Position numbers and translations under genes: made by a program. From Ascaphus truei (lineage: Eukaryota > Chordata > Amphibia > Anura > Ascaphidae), in the NCBI GenBank assembly GCA_036426205.1, contig CM071568.1, positions 230,674,148 through 230,738,147 on the forward strand: 64,000 nucleotides of DNA, in the 5' to 3' direction. The first letter of the stretch is position 1. Every line of letters begins with the position of its first letter. Positions 47,411 through 58,818 of this stretch are shown in pieces. The notes below the pieces were generated by a model. It was not told where the DNA came from, searched no databases, and was given only the letters and a program-made list of their open reading frames with translations.

Positions 47411-47603
47411 TGACCATTACGTCATTTGTTATAAATTTCACTCCAAGCATGCACCAATTTGCACTATTTCATATTCTATTTCCTAAAACAATCCTCGGAA
47501 GGGCTCTCCCTCCCAAGACGCCTCCCCAGATTTTTTACGAAATAGAATATAAATTGGTGAATACTTGGAGTGAAATTTAGAACAAATGACATAACAGTCA
47601 GGT
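47411..47603. mobile_element. foldback element, about 75 bp arms
   Basis: Arms at about 47411-47485 and 47528-47603 are imperfect reverse complements (tcatttgttataaatttcac and aaattggtg/caccaattt). The short GC-rich loop includes ggaagggctctccctcccaag. Confidence 0.75.
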
Positions 47604-48553
47604 CATTTATAAATAACATTCTTCCCCACCAACGATTCTCGAGTGCGTCGCACCTTTCACCATTGTGTCCAGTATTTTTGGACAAGCCACCTGGCAACCC
47701 TATTCGCTCTCCCCCCACCCAGCACCCCGGGTCCGCTCGCTCTCCCCCCGCCCGGCACCCCGGGTCCGCTCGCTCTCCCCCCGCCTGGCACCCCGGCTCG
47801 CGTCACAACCGCTCGCAGCCTAGCAGTGCAGCACTTCCGGTGCCTGCTGCTGCTAGCGAGCGCGTGGGAGGCTGGGAGCGACAGTGTAGGCAGGGCCCTG
47901 TGCACTGCTTTGCCCGGGGGCCCCTAATGTTAAGATGGCCCTGAACGGGATCAGGGATCCTGCAGAGACAACTCAGTCCATTTCATCTCCACTCATAGCA
48001 CCCTCAGTGGACGTATCAAAAACATTGTCCTTAAACATTGGCACCTACTTGCCTCAGACAACGCTCTTGCTGAATCTCTAATGGAAAAACCGCTTTTTTC
48101 TGATAAAGAATAAAAGAACCTCAGAGAATCTGATCAGAGCTGACTTAGGTACACAATGTGGGAGTGTACATGAGGGAAACTTATTTCATCGCAATACCGG
48201 AAAAAATTATTGATCCAAAAAAAAAAAAGGACCTCTTGCTTGACAATCAAATCAGATATACGTCATACAATTTAATGATGTTATTTGTGACTTTGCAAAT
48301 AAAAAGAGAAAGATTGATAAATAAAATGTTTATTTTCAGTAATATTTACAGAATTTCAATAAACGTTTTGAATGTTGTTTATTAAAAACATTTGTATGTA
48401 AATGTGACCATTGTGGGTGGGGCCCCAATTTACACTTAGCCGAGGGACCCAAAGATACTGCAAACGGCCCTGCTAGGATTACAAGATTTCTAGACTGCAA
48501 AATCAAATATGACACCAATGATTTGCAAGTAATTATATTAATTTAGGAACGAA
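47604..48553. other. intergenic, no gene seen
   Basis: Contains three tandem repeats of tctccccccgcctggcacccc-like units (47705-47790) and GC-rich sequence to 47930. The rest is AT-rich without recognisable coding content. Confidence 0.5.
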
Positions 48554-49569
48554 TGTCACAGGAGACCAGTAATTTTTACACTGAAACCTTCTGGGTTCAC
48601 TATCACTAAGCACAGGACAAAGTAATTTAATAAATGTGGTTTATTCTGGCAGAACCAGCAAATACACATCACACTGGGGACCTGGGGGGTGGGGGGGTGA
48701 AGTCTCCCGCCTTGACTAGGAGCAGGAACCCGCTTCAAATAGGTTTACCCTGTCTGCTTCTCTTCCAGGATATCAGAGTGCTGAACACAAAGCTGCCACT
48801 CTGACATGTATCTCCAGCTGGTCACAGTCAAGATCCAAACTCCTTCCCAGAATGTCTGTCTAGTGCTCTGATCAGCAGTGCCTTTTATATAGCCCTAGGT
48901 GGCTATCCTTTACATGGGACAGGGGCTGCTGGCCAACCAGAGCATGGATTGAGTTTATGCCAAAGCAGGGGGCGTGCTAAGGCACTCAAGACCTCCCACT
49001 GGGTAGGAACAAAAGGCTCTCCTTTCGGAGAGCCCAGACCCCATTGTCCACTCACCATATGTCTTGAAATCTTTGTTTCAATTATATGCACGTGCTTAGG
49101 CTAAGGTAGTTGCTCAGTAGAAACAGTGCCTGCGGGGCTCAGACCCGGCAACTGTTTCTAGTAACCAGTCCTCTACCTTTGTCCTGATCATATCTTTTCT
49201 ATTTAACAGTTCAACTAAGTGAGTAACTGAGACTGCTTCCATAGAAAGGACAACACAGGAGGTACTTTATGGGTATAAAGCACTATTTACAGGGCTGACA
49301 CCCAAATCACATTTACAGTGATTACACATACCACTTTACATTGCAGAACAATGCTAGCACACTAAACTGAGGGACTTGCTAACACAGGGCATAGAGTGTT
49401 TTACAGACAAATGTTTTGATCCATAAGTGTTTTTTACATTCCCTCTCCAGATATGAAATACATTTGGATGTATTAAATATTACTGGGGCAGCCAGGTTGC
49501 AGAGTTTTAGGGGTAACCAGCTGGGCTTTTTACCTTTATTGGGAGATGCCAGCTACCCCTACCGTCACA
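48554..49569 (-). mobile_element. LTR of a retrotransposon (3' LTR, - strand)
   Basis: On the - strand the LTR starts TGTGACGG at 49569 and ends CTGTGACA at 48554, with TG...CA borders. A strong TATA box, TATATAAAAGG, lies at 48891-48881 and an AATAAA poly(A) signal at 48645-48640, giving U3, R and U5 in the right order. Immediately upstream is a polypurine tract, ttgagggtggaga (49582-49570), which primes plus-strand synthesis in LTR elements. Only this LTR was found; the 5' LTR is absent or outside recognisable sequence. Confidence 0.75.
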
Positions 49570-50530
49570 TCTCCACCCTCAAGATTAGGGCTCTGGGGCA
49601 ACCACCCCATCAGGTGGCTCCCCTAGCCTGAAAATCCTTCAGATCCATAGGTCCCTGGGGTTGTCCTGCCAGGGAAAAACCATCTGTGTGGCCATGCCCA
49701 CTGCCCTTAGCCAAGTCCTGAAGAGCATGGCTCCAGTTTAATAATGTCCCAGTCTCCCACCACCATCTGCACCCAATTTAGGGGATTGGGATGCACGATC
49801 ACTGGGTAGGGCTTCCAACAAAAATAGGGCTGCCAGCGCTCCAGAGCCCAAGCAGTGGCCAGGCATATTTGCAGCGCCTGTAATACTGCCCCACACTCGG
49901 GGGGACCAGGCTGCCAGCACTTCGAGCCGTCTCTTGGTCACCTCAGTCAGGGATCGGTCTGGAAGGCTACCCTGGCTCCCTCACCTACAGTAGGCCTGCA
50001 TCTCCCTTTCCATACCCCTCAGCAGAGACCCTGTATGTGGTCCTGTGGAGGGGGTTCTATGAACCCTGGTGTCCACTGGGCTATCAGTTGGATGAGTCCT
50101 GCCCAGCTTCTTTGGAACCAGCACACTCTCCCCTACCTCTCACCTCTGCGAACTGGGGACCTATCTCCCTCGGCTCCACGGAGCCTCCATCCCTGGTTAC
50201 TACCAGGGCATTGGGCAGAGCCTGGCTCTCCTGGTCTCCCTGTGGCAGGTTGTATACTACTAATGCCACCATCCCACTCCCAGCCTCACTGAAAATGCAC
50301 ACTTAATCTTGTGGAGGTCTCCGTGGAGCTCTCACACTGTCCCCCGGCCTGCCTGCTAGCTGGCAGACATCCCAGGCACGGCTGAACGCAGATGCCTCCA
50401 GCCCTCAGAACGGTTGCACTAGCCGGGATCTGGTGTGAGCAACCCCTGATGCCCAGGATCTCCTTAGCCCCCTGTAAACTCTGTTCCCCTTCCACCAAGA
50501 CACTGTACGTGGTCTAGTGGGAGGGGTCTG
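49570..50530 (-). mobile_element. internal region of LTR retrotransposon (3' part)
   Basis: Sequence adjoining the polypurine tract of the LTR. It has GC content and texture unlike the surroundings but no recognisable gag, protease, RT or integrase motifs. Several short open frames occur on both strands and none is convincing. It is probably the truncated, decayed 3' end of the internal region. Confidence 0.5.
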
Positions 50531-50609
50531 ATATATGGAAGGGGAGGGTGGAGAGAGGATGGGGAGGGGGAAATTATTTTTTTGGAGGTGGGGAGAGATG
50601 AGGGATATA

Positions 50610-50960
50610 AACAGTGGTGGGATTCAGCAAGTTCGCAACGTGCAAACCTGTTCCTAAAATGTCACAAGTTCGTCGAACCGGTGCTTAATTCTCTCACCTG
50701 TGCGGACGGCCTCTCCCCCTGCATCCCTTCTCAATATGGCCACACAGCATCAAATGGCACCGTGTTGCCATGCCCGGTGTTCTGGGTGTCATGTCACGAT
50801 ACCATGGCAACGCATCTCCAGAAGCCATCTGAACCAAGGTAAGTGAAGTTTGAGGCCTTCAACAGTTCCCTGGCATTTAATAACTGCCTTCGGGAAGCGC
50901 GCAGGGCCTCTGTAAACCCTGCGCCTCCTGCAGATAATCTCATGCGCATCCCTGAGAGGG
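50610..50960. repeat. GC-rich dispersed repeat copy
   Basis: Begins cagtggtgggattcagca and includes gataccatggcaac, gaggccttcaac and gcagggcctctg, shared with copies at 36290, 38990 and 42930. CAGTGG at the start again suggests a hAT-type MITE. Confidence 0.6.
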
Positions 50961-51384
50961 GATCGGGGAGAGGATGATGGAGGAAAATAAATAAATCACC
51001 CAGGGCTGATTACACCACCAGAAAGTGATCTGTCAGAACATGGAGGGCTTTAGTTCCTTAATCTAGAAAGTGGTCTATATAAAAATCAGATGTCAACCTG
51101 TCTCAAGATTGCTAAATTCAGTCCATCATGTGAAGAAATGTAACCAGCTAATCATGAGTTTGTGGGGTGCAAGTTAGTAAAATGCAAAGTTTGAAATGTG
51201 TGTGGGAACATTTAACTACAGTAGATTGTCTCCCCCCTATCAACGAGACAGATCAAAATATATTGGACAGTATAGTTGAACATCACTGGTATCTAGAGAA
51301 TCAAGCATCTGTATTTTAGAAAGGCTTTAATACATTATGCTGTACAGGGCAAATTGCCATTTAAAAAATAAAAAAGACAAAAAA
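50961..51384. other. intergenic, no feature seen
   Basis: Short AT-rich stretch between a dispersed repeat and the gpnmb poly(A) site. Nothing recognised. Confidence 0.5.
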
Positions 51385-51580
51385 GATTTAAATACAGAAT
51401 CTTTTTATTTAATAGGATTCATGATATAGATAACAGTAATGTCCCGCCACCAAGTTACAGAATCCTAAAGCAATAATCCATTTGTACGGTACCAAATATT
51501 AAAGTTTAGTAAAAAAAAAAAAAAAAAAAAAAAGGGAAAGACATACAAGAATACTCCAGTGGAAGAACAGATATGTTATG
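51385..51580 (-). other. gpnmb: gpnmb 3' UTR with poly(A) signal
   Basis: On the - strand the stop at 51581 is followed by about 170 bases to AATAAA at 51409-51404. A 24-base A/T tract at 51511-51534 lies within it. The exact cleavage site is inferred. Confidence 0.6.
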
Positions 51581-51731
51581 TTATATGATTCCAGCACCAT
51601 TTTTCAGAAGTGGATCTTTCTCATTGTTTCCTTGGAAGAGAACAGTTTTTAATTGACTGAAGTAAACACCAATTCCCTGATTATTGCTACTGTCTGCAGA
51701 GTTGTCAATGGGTTTGTACCCTTTGTATTTC
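51581..51731 (-). CDS. gpnmb: gpnmb exon 11: cytoplasmic tail and stop
   Basis: Acceptor tcttaacag; reads KYKGYKPIDNSADSSNNQGI and ends GNNEKDPLLKNGAGII before TAA. Two trafficking and signalling motifs of GPNMB are kept: a YxxI hemITAM-like motif (YKPI) and the acidic dileucine signal EKDPLL that directs the protein to melanosomes and lysosomes. The first bases complete a Lys codon from exon 10. Confidence 0.95.
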
Positions 51732-52585
51732 CTGTTAAGAAAAGGCAATATATTAAAATAGGAGGCAGAGAGAAGGACATGTAAATAAAAGCTCACCCTA
51801 TGCTAGATTTAGACAGATACTTGGCCTATATTTGAATCCAGAAAAACAAGACAAAAAAAAATTAAATAGCCTTTCCATCCCAGTATTGATTTGGTGTCTC
51901 TGCTCTGCTTTGTCTAGTGCCATAATATGTTGCCAAAAACTGTACTTCATATTCAAGGTTGAGTCTTACCAATGATTTACACAGTGGCATAATAATGCTT
52001 GCTTCCCTTCATACCCATTTAATGCAAGATGAAATCTTTGCCTTTGCAGCTACTGCCCAAAATGGAGCACTATTGTGAAGCCTGCCGTCTCCAAGCACTA
52101 CAATGTTGCATAGAAATATATTCAGGAGTTTTATGGCATGGCAAGGGATATTTTGGGCGATTGGAGAGCTGTATTTGGGAAGCACGGATGAATCCTTCTA
52201 CACTGGTGGATGACTGCATGTGACAATCAGGGATCTGGCAGAGATTATGGGAGCGGAGTGCACCAATACCTCAACCGCACCCAAAAGGCGGCTTCGGGCA
52301 ACCTTTATACTCACCTACATGCGAGTGAAATGTAGGAGTTTATTTAAAATTTATTTTTCTCACTACATGGTTTAACTATGTTTTTACATGTGTGCAGAGG
52401 ATCTCCCTTAGTATGGAATAAGCAACATCATACACTGCAGAAAGTTTGACCCATTTAATATACCCCAGTGTTTTCACACCGAATTCACCACATTCGTTTT
52501 AGGCTTCAGGGAATTCAGTCAAAATGTATTAGTTTCTGCAACTTATTCTGTTGACAATGTTATGTATAGGAAAGACAATACTCAC

Positions 52586-52676
52586 TTGTATAGAAAAGCT
52601 CCCATAACTATAGCAATCATGGCCACTAATCCTACAGGAATCAGTATGGCTGCCACTGTGCTTTTGTTTCCAGATC
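52586..52676 (-). CDS. gpnmb: gpnmb exon 10: transmembrane helix
   Basis: Acceptor gtttctttag, donor gtgagt. After GSGNKSTV it encodes a hydrophobic helix, AAILIPVGLVAMIAIVMGAF, followed by LYK, where the basic residues mark the cytosolic face. Phase 1 in and phase 2 out agree with exons 9 and 11. Confidence 0.93.
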
Positions 52677-52999
52677 CTAAAGAAACGCAAGAAAATATGG
52701 TTTGGACAAGATAAACAGGTTTGCTTGTAAGATTAAATATGCCAAGTATTTTACACAAAATGTTGCATAACAAGGACAACTTGCTAATAAGTCATTCAGA
52801 TACCTAAAGCTGCAACAAACAATGAGAAGGGGGGTGCAAAAAAAGGAAACAAAAAAAAAAGTCCTTGCAGAGCAATAGCCTACAGCTTTGATTCAGCCAT
52901 GCCACAGAGTTATGGAAACATGTAAAGACTTGAGCTGCAACAACTGTCATACCAGATTGTAAAAAGGAGTCTAGAAATGGTGCCAGTGGCTTCACTCAC

Positions 53000-53205
53000 C
53001 TCCACTTACAGATACCAATGTACTGGCAAGAGCCAAGCTTCTATCATCACTCAGAGTAATGTTTACACAATAGGTTCCTGGTTCTGCAAAGGCTCTTCTT
53101 AGCGTCAACGAGCACTGGTCAGAAGCATTTACTTGATCACAAACCATGTTTTGTGGTACCATGCAAGAGGCGTCTGAAATAACTGTACAAGCATCTGTAG
53201 GCAAG
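53000..53205 (-). CDS. gpnmb: gpnmb exon 9: kringle-like domain, second part
   Basis: Reads SLPTDACTVISDASCMVPQN, then DQCSLTLRRAF and GTYCVNITLSDDRSLALAST. It carries most of the conserved cysteines of the PMEL/GPNMB kringle-like domain and an N-glycosylation site (NIT). Donor gtgagt. Confidence 0.94.
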
Positions 53206-53296
53206 CTTAAAAATTGAAAGGGAAAATCCAAGTTATTTTACCAGCTAGAATGAACCACCACACACCACACAAAACTGAATACAGTTCAAATGTTAC

Positions 53297-53399
53297 CTTC
53301 CTTGGCAAGTCACTAAAAAGTCAACCAAAGCATTTTTCAGTGTAGATGCAGACACTTGGACATTTGTCATTTCAATGATATTCACCTCTAGTATGCCAC
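53297..53399 (-). CDS. gpnmb: gpnmb exon 8: kringle-like domain, first part
   Basis: Reads GGILEVNIIEMTNVQVSAST, then LVDFLVTCQG. This matches the GPNMB segment EGILEVNII...VVTCQGS. Acceptor ccccacag, donor gtaaca. Confidence 0.94.
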
Positions 53400-53529
53400 C
53401 TGTGGGGGGTGGGGAGGAGAAACGATCAGGATAAAGACGAGTTAGCACACAGTACAATAGTTGATTTTTAGGTTATTGAAGCTGTACATTAGTTGGCTGG
53501 TTTCATGGAGAAACTCTACACAGACTTAC

Positions 53530-53694
53530 CTACAATTTCAATTGTGGTATTAAAGTACCCATATCTGTAAACATAACACCCAGTAGCAGGAGTTGTGTGT
53601 GCAGTGCTCATCGTTTCAGGAGTTGTAGCATTAGCAAATTCAGTGGTAAAGACTGGAACGGCAGTTTCTGTAGCAGATACTTCAGTAACATTAC
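53530..53694 (-). CDS. gpnmb: gpnmb exon 7: Thr-rich linker and YRYGYF motif
   Basis: Reads GNVTEVSATETAVPVFTTEF and ends GCYVYRYGYFNTTIEIV. The first part is a poorly conserved Ser/Thr-rich, probably O-glycosylated linker. The CYVYRYGYF segment corresponds to CQINRYGHF of human GPNMB and opens the kringle-like region. Confidence 0.92.
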
Positions 53695-53837
53695 CTGTAT
53701 GGACAAATATTTGAGGGGGAAAAAAATATAAGAGATTTTAAATTGAGCAGCTTTACTGAATTGTAGCTTTTGTATACAATTCTTGAAGAAAAATATTGTG
53801 ATCTGCAGGTCACAATTAAATTGGAGTTACAACTTAC

Positions 53838-54188
53838 CCGTGGCATTGTGGGTAGTAGGGGTGACAACTGTAGTTGGAGAATGGGTTGTTGGAATAGGTG
53901 GTGTAGGTGTAACTGGTTTGCAGGGCCCAGGAATAGCAGCCTTGATGGTTAGATTAAGGCTGAAATTTCCAAGTAAGGTGTAAGTGTGACTGGAAACCGG
54001 GTTATTGGAAACAAAGGAGCCACTTCCATCACCAAACTTCCATTCATAAGAGATCACAGACTTATTGAGGTAATGACTTGGATCATGGAGTTTGACGTCA
54101 AATGTAATTGGAGAGTCCTTAATGAAGATGTTGTCTGAGGAATTGCGGTCATTCTTCTGGGAAAGGTTCACATAAAAGGGAATTTGGT
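53838..54188 (-). CDS. gpnmb: gpnmb exon 6: PKD domain and Thr/Pro linker
   Basis: This 351-base exon begins DQIPFYVNLSQKNDRNSSDN, close to the human DQIPVFV...QKNDRNSSDE. It contains the PKD-domain signature YEWKFGDGSG, the HTYTLLGNFSLNLT strand, and AAIPGPC. It ends in a Thr/Pro-rich stretch (TPTPPIPTTHSPTT), shorter than but equivalent to the repeat region of PMEL. Several NxS/T sites are present. Confidence 0.96.
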
Positions 54189-54469
54189 CTAGAAGATAAA
54201 AAACAAAAACACTGCAATATAACTGGGGCTTATACATCTACTAGAAAAATATTTTATAGTTAAAAGCATTTCATGATTTAGGCCATTACCATAAAGTAGC
54301 TTCCTTAACTACAGTTGTATACCACAATCTAAGAGCAGGGGTACGAATGTTCCTCATGCCTCTACCAACAGCACACTGCAAATCAACATACTTGGAAACC
54401 GGACTTACTGAGGACTGCACTTGAGCACCCCTGTAATAGAGCAAGAATCTATAGCACAAGTGCCCTTAC

Positions 54470-54628
54470 CAGTTACAACATAGATTCCACTTGCTTTAGC
54501 AACTGGGTAGTGTTGGCGACGACCTCTTCTAAAGACAGACACTTCCATCATCTGCGTTCCAAGGGTAATGTTGGTAGTGTTTATGGACAGGATTGCTGAA
54601 GACCTCCCAGTTTGTTGATAATACTGAC
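54470..54628 (-). CDS. gpnmb: gpnmb exon 5
   Basis: Reads GQYYQQTGRSSAILSINTTN, then ITLGTQMMEVSVFRRGRRQH and ends GIYVVT. It matches the GPNMB segment GQYFQKLGRCSVRVSVNT. The human Cys in GRCSV is Ser here (GRSSA). Confidence 0.94.
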
Positions 54629-55285
54629 CTGAGAAGCAACACCAGTATTAATAAATAAACCTTTGTATTGAATAAAATGTGGGACTGTTTGTAATGCAGT
54701 CATTGAGAATTCACGGGGGAAGGAGTTTAAAAATAAAAAAAAAACACACAACCTATTAGCCAATATTTTCCAGGTAGGGAAAGAAAGAAAAAAGAAAGAA
54801 ACCAGTGGCCTTGAACTTTAACATACATAACCACTTCTGGTTGTAAAGGGCATTGTAAAAATATTTAAAAGTGGAGATTTTATATATTTGGTTGGAGGTA
54901 GCGTTTTATGGTTCTGTGCCACTCTAATGATGATATGGCAGCTGGCAACATAGTGGCTGGTGAACAAACAGACATCTAATGCACAAAGTTATAATTTCTA
55001 ATAAAGGGCTCCCAAATTAACCCCTTTTTGTCACACTAAGCAAAGAAGAATGGTGGAAGAATCTGTTCTCCCAGAGGCAATAGTTAAGGGAAAAGTCGTT
55101 TGAAGACTGCCTTTGTTACAAAGGGTTAAAAAAAAAAAACAAATGCATAACCATTAATTTTGCTCTGACAGTTTAAATAGATTGCAATCATACCTGGCAG
55201 TTTAGTGGGATATGTACTGCACCTAAACAGCATTTCAAAACAGAAAATAGGTCTTGGATGATAATACAGAATATAGGATACTAAC

Positions 55286-55450
55286 CGAGCGTTTGAAAGA
55301 TGTATATGAAGTTTCTCCGTCTCCAGTCATGGTGGTGTGGGAAAGGCCTTCTGTCTGGAAACAGGTTGTTATAACCACAGTTCCCCTCATCACAGTAATC
55401 TGTCCACTTGGTCCAGTTATACACATACTGATCTTGGTAGCTAGAGGAAC
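55286..55450 (-). CDS. gpnmb: gpnmb exon 4
   Basis: Reads SSSYQDQYVYNWTKWTDYCD, then NLFPDRRPFPHHHDWRRRNF and IYIFQTL. It matches the YVYNWTAW and PFPHHPGWRRWNFIYVF region of GPNMB. Acceptor ccatag, donor gttagt. Confidence 0.95.
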
Positions 55451-55556
55451 CTATGGAACAAATACAAGAGCCAAAGCCTAATTAAGCTGTACATGACTCA
55501 CGGCAGCTTGTACCCAGTGCACAAAGACCATCATTTTAGTACTCAGTACTACGCAC

Positions 55557-55700
55557 CATTTCTGCATGGTTGGTCATAAACTATGTCCCCATTTTCATCT
55601 TCTTTCTGACATCTGGGAAACTGCAGGGTCACAGCAAAAGTAACATTTGACCCAGTCAGTGCAGGGCCGTCACTGGTCAATAGCGCCACCACCTTGCCCC
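55557..55700 (-). CDS. gpnmb: gpnmb exon 3
   Basis: Reads GKVVALLTSDGPALTGSNVT, then LQFPRCQKEDENGDIVYD and CRN. It corresponds to the N-terminal domain segment with SPALVGSNITF and IFPRCQKED in human GPNMB. Acceptor ttattatag, donor gtgcgt. Confidence 0.95.
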
Positions 55701-55897
55701 CTATAATAAAAAAATAACACACAAATTGTTTCTAATCCACTTCACTGCTGATGTTGACTTTCAGCGGTCCTGTTTCTCTTGGACAGGCTTATTTATAAAA
55801 GCACTTTCTAAAGACATGCATTTCATATTAAATTGCTTGGTCAGTCTATGCCTCAAAACAAATGAATGTGGTTTTATGGCTCTTGGACCGATCTTTT

Positions 55898-55947
<50 letters not shown>
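55898..55947 (+). repeat. (AAT)n microsatellite in gpnmb intron 2
   Basis: About 17 AAT/TAA units. It produces a false poly-Asn or poly-Leu open frame. Confidence 0.95.
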
Positions 55948-55948
<1 letters not shown>

Positions 55949-56329
55949 CCATGTCAGCACATAGTGAGAATTCACATACTTCCAACAATGGAGACCATTG
56001 AATGAAAAGGTTAGCAAGCAGTAAAATGCTGGTACAGCTTGAAGTAGACTCAAACCACATACAAACTTTGTGCAAAGTGCATGAATCTGTTAACATTTCC
56101 ACCAATAAGCATAACCCTAAACATAAGATGTCTCAGAGGGAGCAGAGAGCCAAAACCATTTACAAATTTTGAGTTAGCCTCTGTCATACAGGTACACAAT
56201 TAGGCAAGGATCGCGGTCACAGAACAAGCTGCAGGAAACCTTTAAAAAAAAAAAAAATAATAAACATTTAAACCGTGTAGAAATTTCTGTCGTTTTACAA
56301 AATGATAAGAGCCAAATATCAGGTTTCAC

Positions 56330-56482
56330 CTTTCCAGCAATTGTTCCATCTGGCATCTCCCGCCTTCCAGGCAGGGTAGAGCTCCTCATCCCAATTGTTA
56401 CTGTCAGGAGACCAGCCACGCATCTGGTTATGGTGTCCTGTGTCAGCGGATCGTCTTCCAAGAGTCATCACATCTTCAAACC
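56330..56482 (-). CDS. gpnmb: gpnmb exon 2: N-terminal domain
   Basis: Acceptor gttttcag, donor gtgaaa. Reads RFEDVMTLGRRSADTGHHNQ, then MRGWSPDSNNWDEELYPAWK and AGDARWNNCWKG. It matches the GWSSDENDWNEKLYPVWK region of human GPNMB. The integrin-type RGD found in human GPNMB at this place is AGD here. Confidence 0.95.
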
Positions 56483-58818
56483 CTGAAAACACAGAGCAAT
56501 GAACAATGCTACTGTCCCTTAGGCTGTGCTTATAGTCAGTGTTCGACAAACCTATACATCTGCACGCCCTGGGCGAGTGGATTTAACATCGTGGCGAGCT
56601 CCTATTGGCCCAAGCGGCACACGTGTGGTACTAGGTGGCGAGTAGATTTTTTTGTTCGGCGAGTAGATTTTTTGGTGATTTGTCGACCACTGCTTATAGT
56701 GCTGGCGACGGCACCAGTCGCCACTGGCGAAAGTTGTCATTTGATTTTTAGCGACAAGGCCAGATGTCGTCACTAAAAGGGGCAGGCTGCGCAATTTTAT
56801 TGGTTTAGAGACAGTGACAAGAAAAAAAAAAAAAAAAAAAATCTAATTTACCCTGCGCTTCAAAATTTTGTCACATCGCTCCGTCGCCCTTACTACAAGC
56901 ACTTGCGACGGAGTCAATTTATTGGTTTCGGAGCGCCGTCGCAAGGCACTATAAGCGCAGCCTTATGCAAGCCACTATAATGCAAATTCAGCTCCAGATA
57001 ACCCGATACCAGTAATGGGAAATTACAGAAACTACACCAAGCAGGCAGGATTACTGCTTTCAATTGCAGTTTTGGAAACCCTGCGAGGCAGTTGGCAACA
57101 TTGTTTTGCAGTAGTTAAATGTGTTGTCAAGTCTTGTTTCAGGCAAGTGTAACCATTTTGCCGCCAGTGCAGTCTGCAATGGGCTAATCATTGGTCTGCA
57201 TAGCTTTATGTAGATTACCTGGATATGTAGCCAGCAAAAATCAGACAACCGTTTTACCTGTTACTTGGGTTAATGTATTCCCCCCCACTAGCTTAAGTTA
57301 TTCAAGGTAATGGCACATAACCTTAGCAAGTCAGTCACAGCAAAAGTCCATTTTACAGAGCTGCATGTAAAATACAAATCTAATTGTATTTATTACTATT
57401 GGGTTCCATTTGTGAAGTTCTGTTTGGTATGAAACATTACAATGGGCATCAGTACATGCCAAGGCATAGAAGGGGGGGGGGGGGGGGGGTCACAGAAGGG
57501 GGGTCAATGCCCATGCTGGCGTCAAGTCGCAAAAAAGGAAACCAAAAGGAGAGTTTGTGCCCTGTTGAAGTTGTTTTTGCAAGACAAGGATGGGATGGAC
57601 AAATGAGCAACCCATAGCTTTATTTCAACTTAGCGCAGTTATAACTACAGAACATTTAAAGACCAGCTTTGGTAATATACATTGAACGTCAGGTCTGATT
57701 GCTGGTTAATCATAGTGCGCTCATTTATAAAATATTATTGATTGTGCAATATTTAATAATGCCAAACCAAGTGTGACCAACTGCTTACTGTATGATAAGT
57801 ATTGCCACTTAGTCTGTCAGATCAGCTTTGGTATTTAAAGAGCAGAAGAAAAAGAAGTTATACAAGTTTCTAATCAAAGATAAGCAGCCCCAAGACGTCC
57901 CGCGCCGTGGGGAAAAAAATAAAGTTATCGCTATAATAGGCATGGGAATAAATATAATACAGTTATAGTGATCCTGCAATGATAGATAGTGACCACATGA
58001 ATTGTCTGTGCAACTTTACATGAGCTTGCAGGTCCATCCCCACTAACGGACCAGACAATCTTCGCTAATGTTTTTTTTAGCAGAAAACCAAGTTTAAAGT
58101 AAAAATGTAATGCTGCAGTTTCCTTATATCAGGGACAAAACTATAGTAAAAAAAAACAAACAATAAAACACATGTACATATCTTGCGTCAGGTTCTTCAC
58201 TACTTGCTCTGTAGAGTTAAGACACATTCCTACTAACCAGCATACTGTGTAGCAAAGTTAAAGAAAAAGCACTAACTATGCAACATCTTTATAGCTCCCA
58301 GCTACAACAAGCACCAAGAAAGTAACCAGACAGGTTGCAATATTTAACTTTGCAGTTATTTTAGCAAAGCCTGCTGCACAGAGCCTAATAACCGCAGTTA
58401 CAGAGCAATTATTAGAAGACTCCCTGACAATCAATATGGTCTTCTGGTCATTTTGCACATAAAAAAACATTTACACTGCAAAGCACAGAATGAGGATACC
58501 CCTAATTTAAAAAAAAAAATCTTTTTCTTGATTGGTATTATGGCATCCTGTTTTATTTTGCGTCTCAATGGGGTGACCGCACCCCTCCAGCTCCGATAGT
58601 TACACCAATGTTTTTTTCATTTTTGGGGTGCACATTTTAAAGTGTCACTTAGGGCACATGAAACCCTGCGCCAGCCATGGGTATTCTGCATATCACAGAA
58701 TAGTACATTAAAGATCACACTATATCATATTGGGAATAATAAATTAACACTTTCTCTCCATCACACAGAGAACCACCATTTAATACACCCCTGTGATATC
58801 ATACAGAGATATACTCAC
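56483..58818 (-). other. gpnmb: gpnmb intron 1
   Basis: 2.3 kb first intron. It carries a hAT-type MITE (56537-56692), short segments of related gcgacgg-rich sequence to 56965 with an A run, and a G run at about 57472-57490. No exon seen. Confidence 0.7.
56537..56692. mobile_element. hAT-type MITE with perfect 8 bp TSD
   Basis: Termini cagtgttcgacaaacc and ggtgatttgtcgaccactg are inverted repeats, and the element is flanked by identical cttatagt at 56529-56536 and 56693-56700. The 156 bp element includes tandem ggcgagtagatttttt units. A relative starts at 60139. Confidence 0.92.

Noticed and set aside
49738..50498. Possible gag or env-like ORFs next to the LTR
   Set aside because: Short, on different frames, and without zinc-knuckle, protease, RT or integrase motifs.
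55726..56105. Frames with poly-Asn or poly-Leu runs
   Set aside because: They read the AAT microsatellite in gpnmb intron 2.
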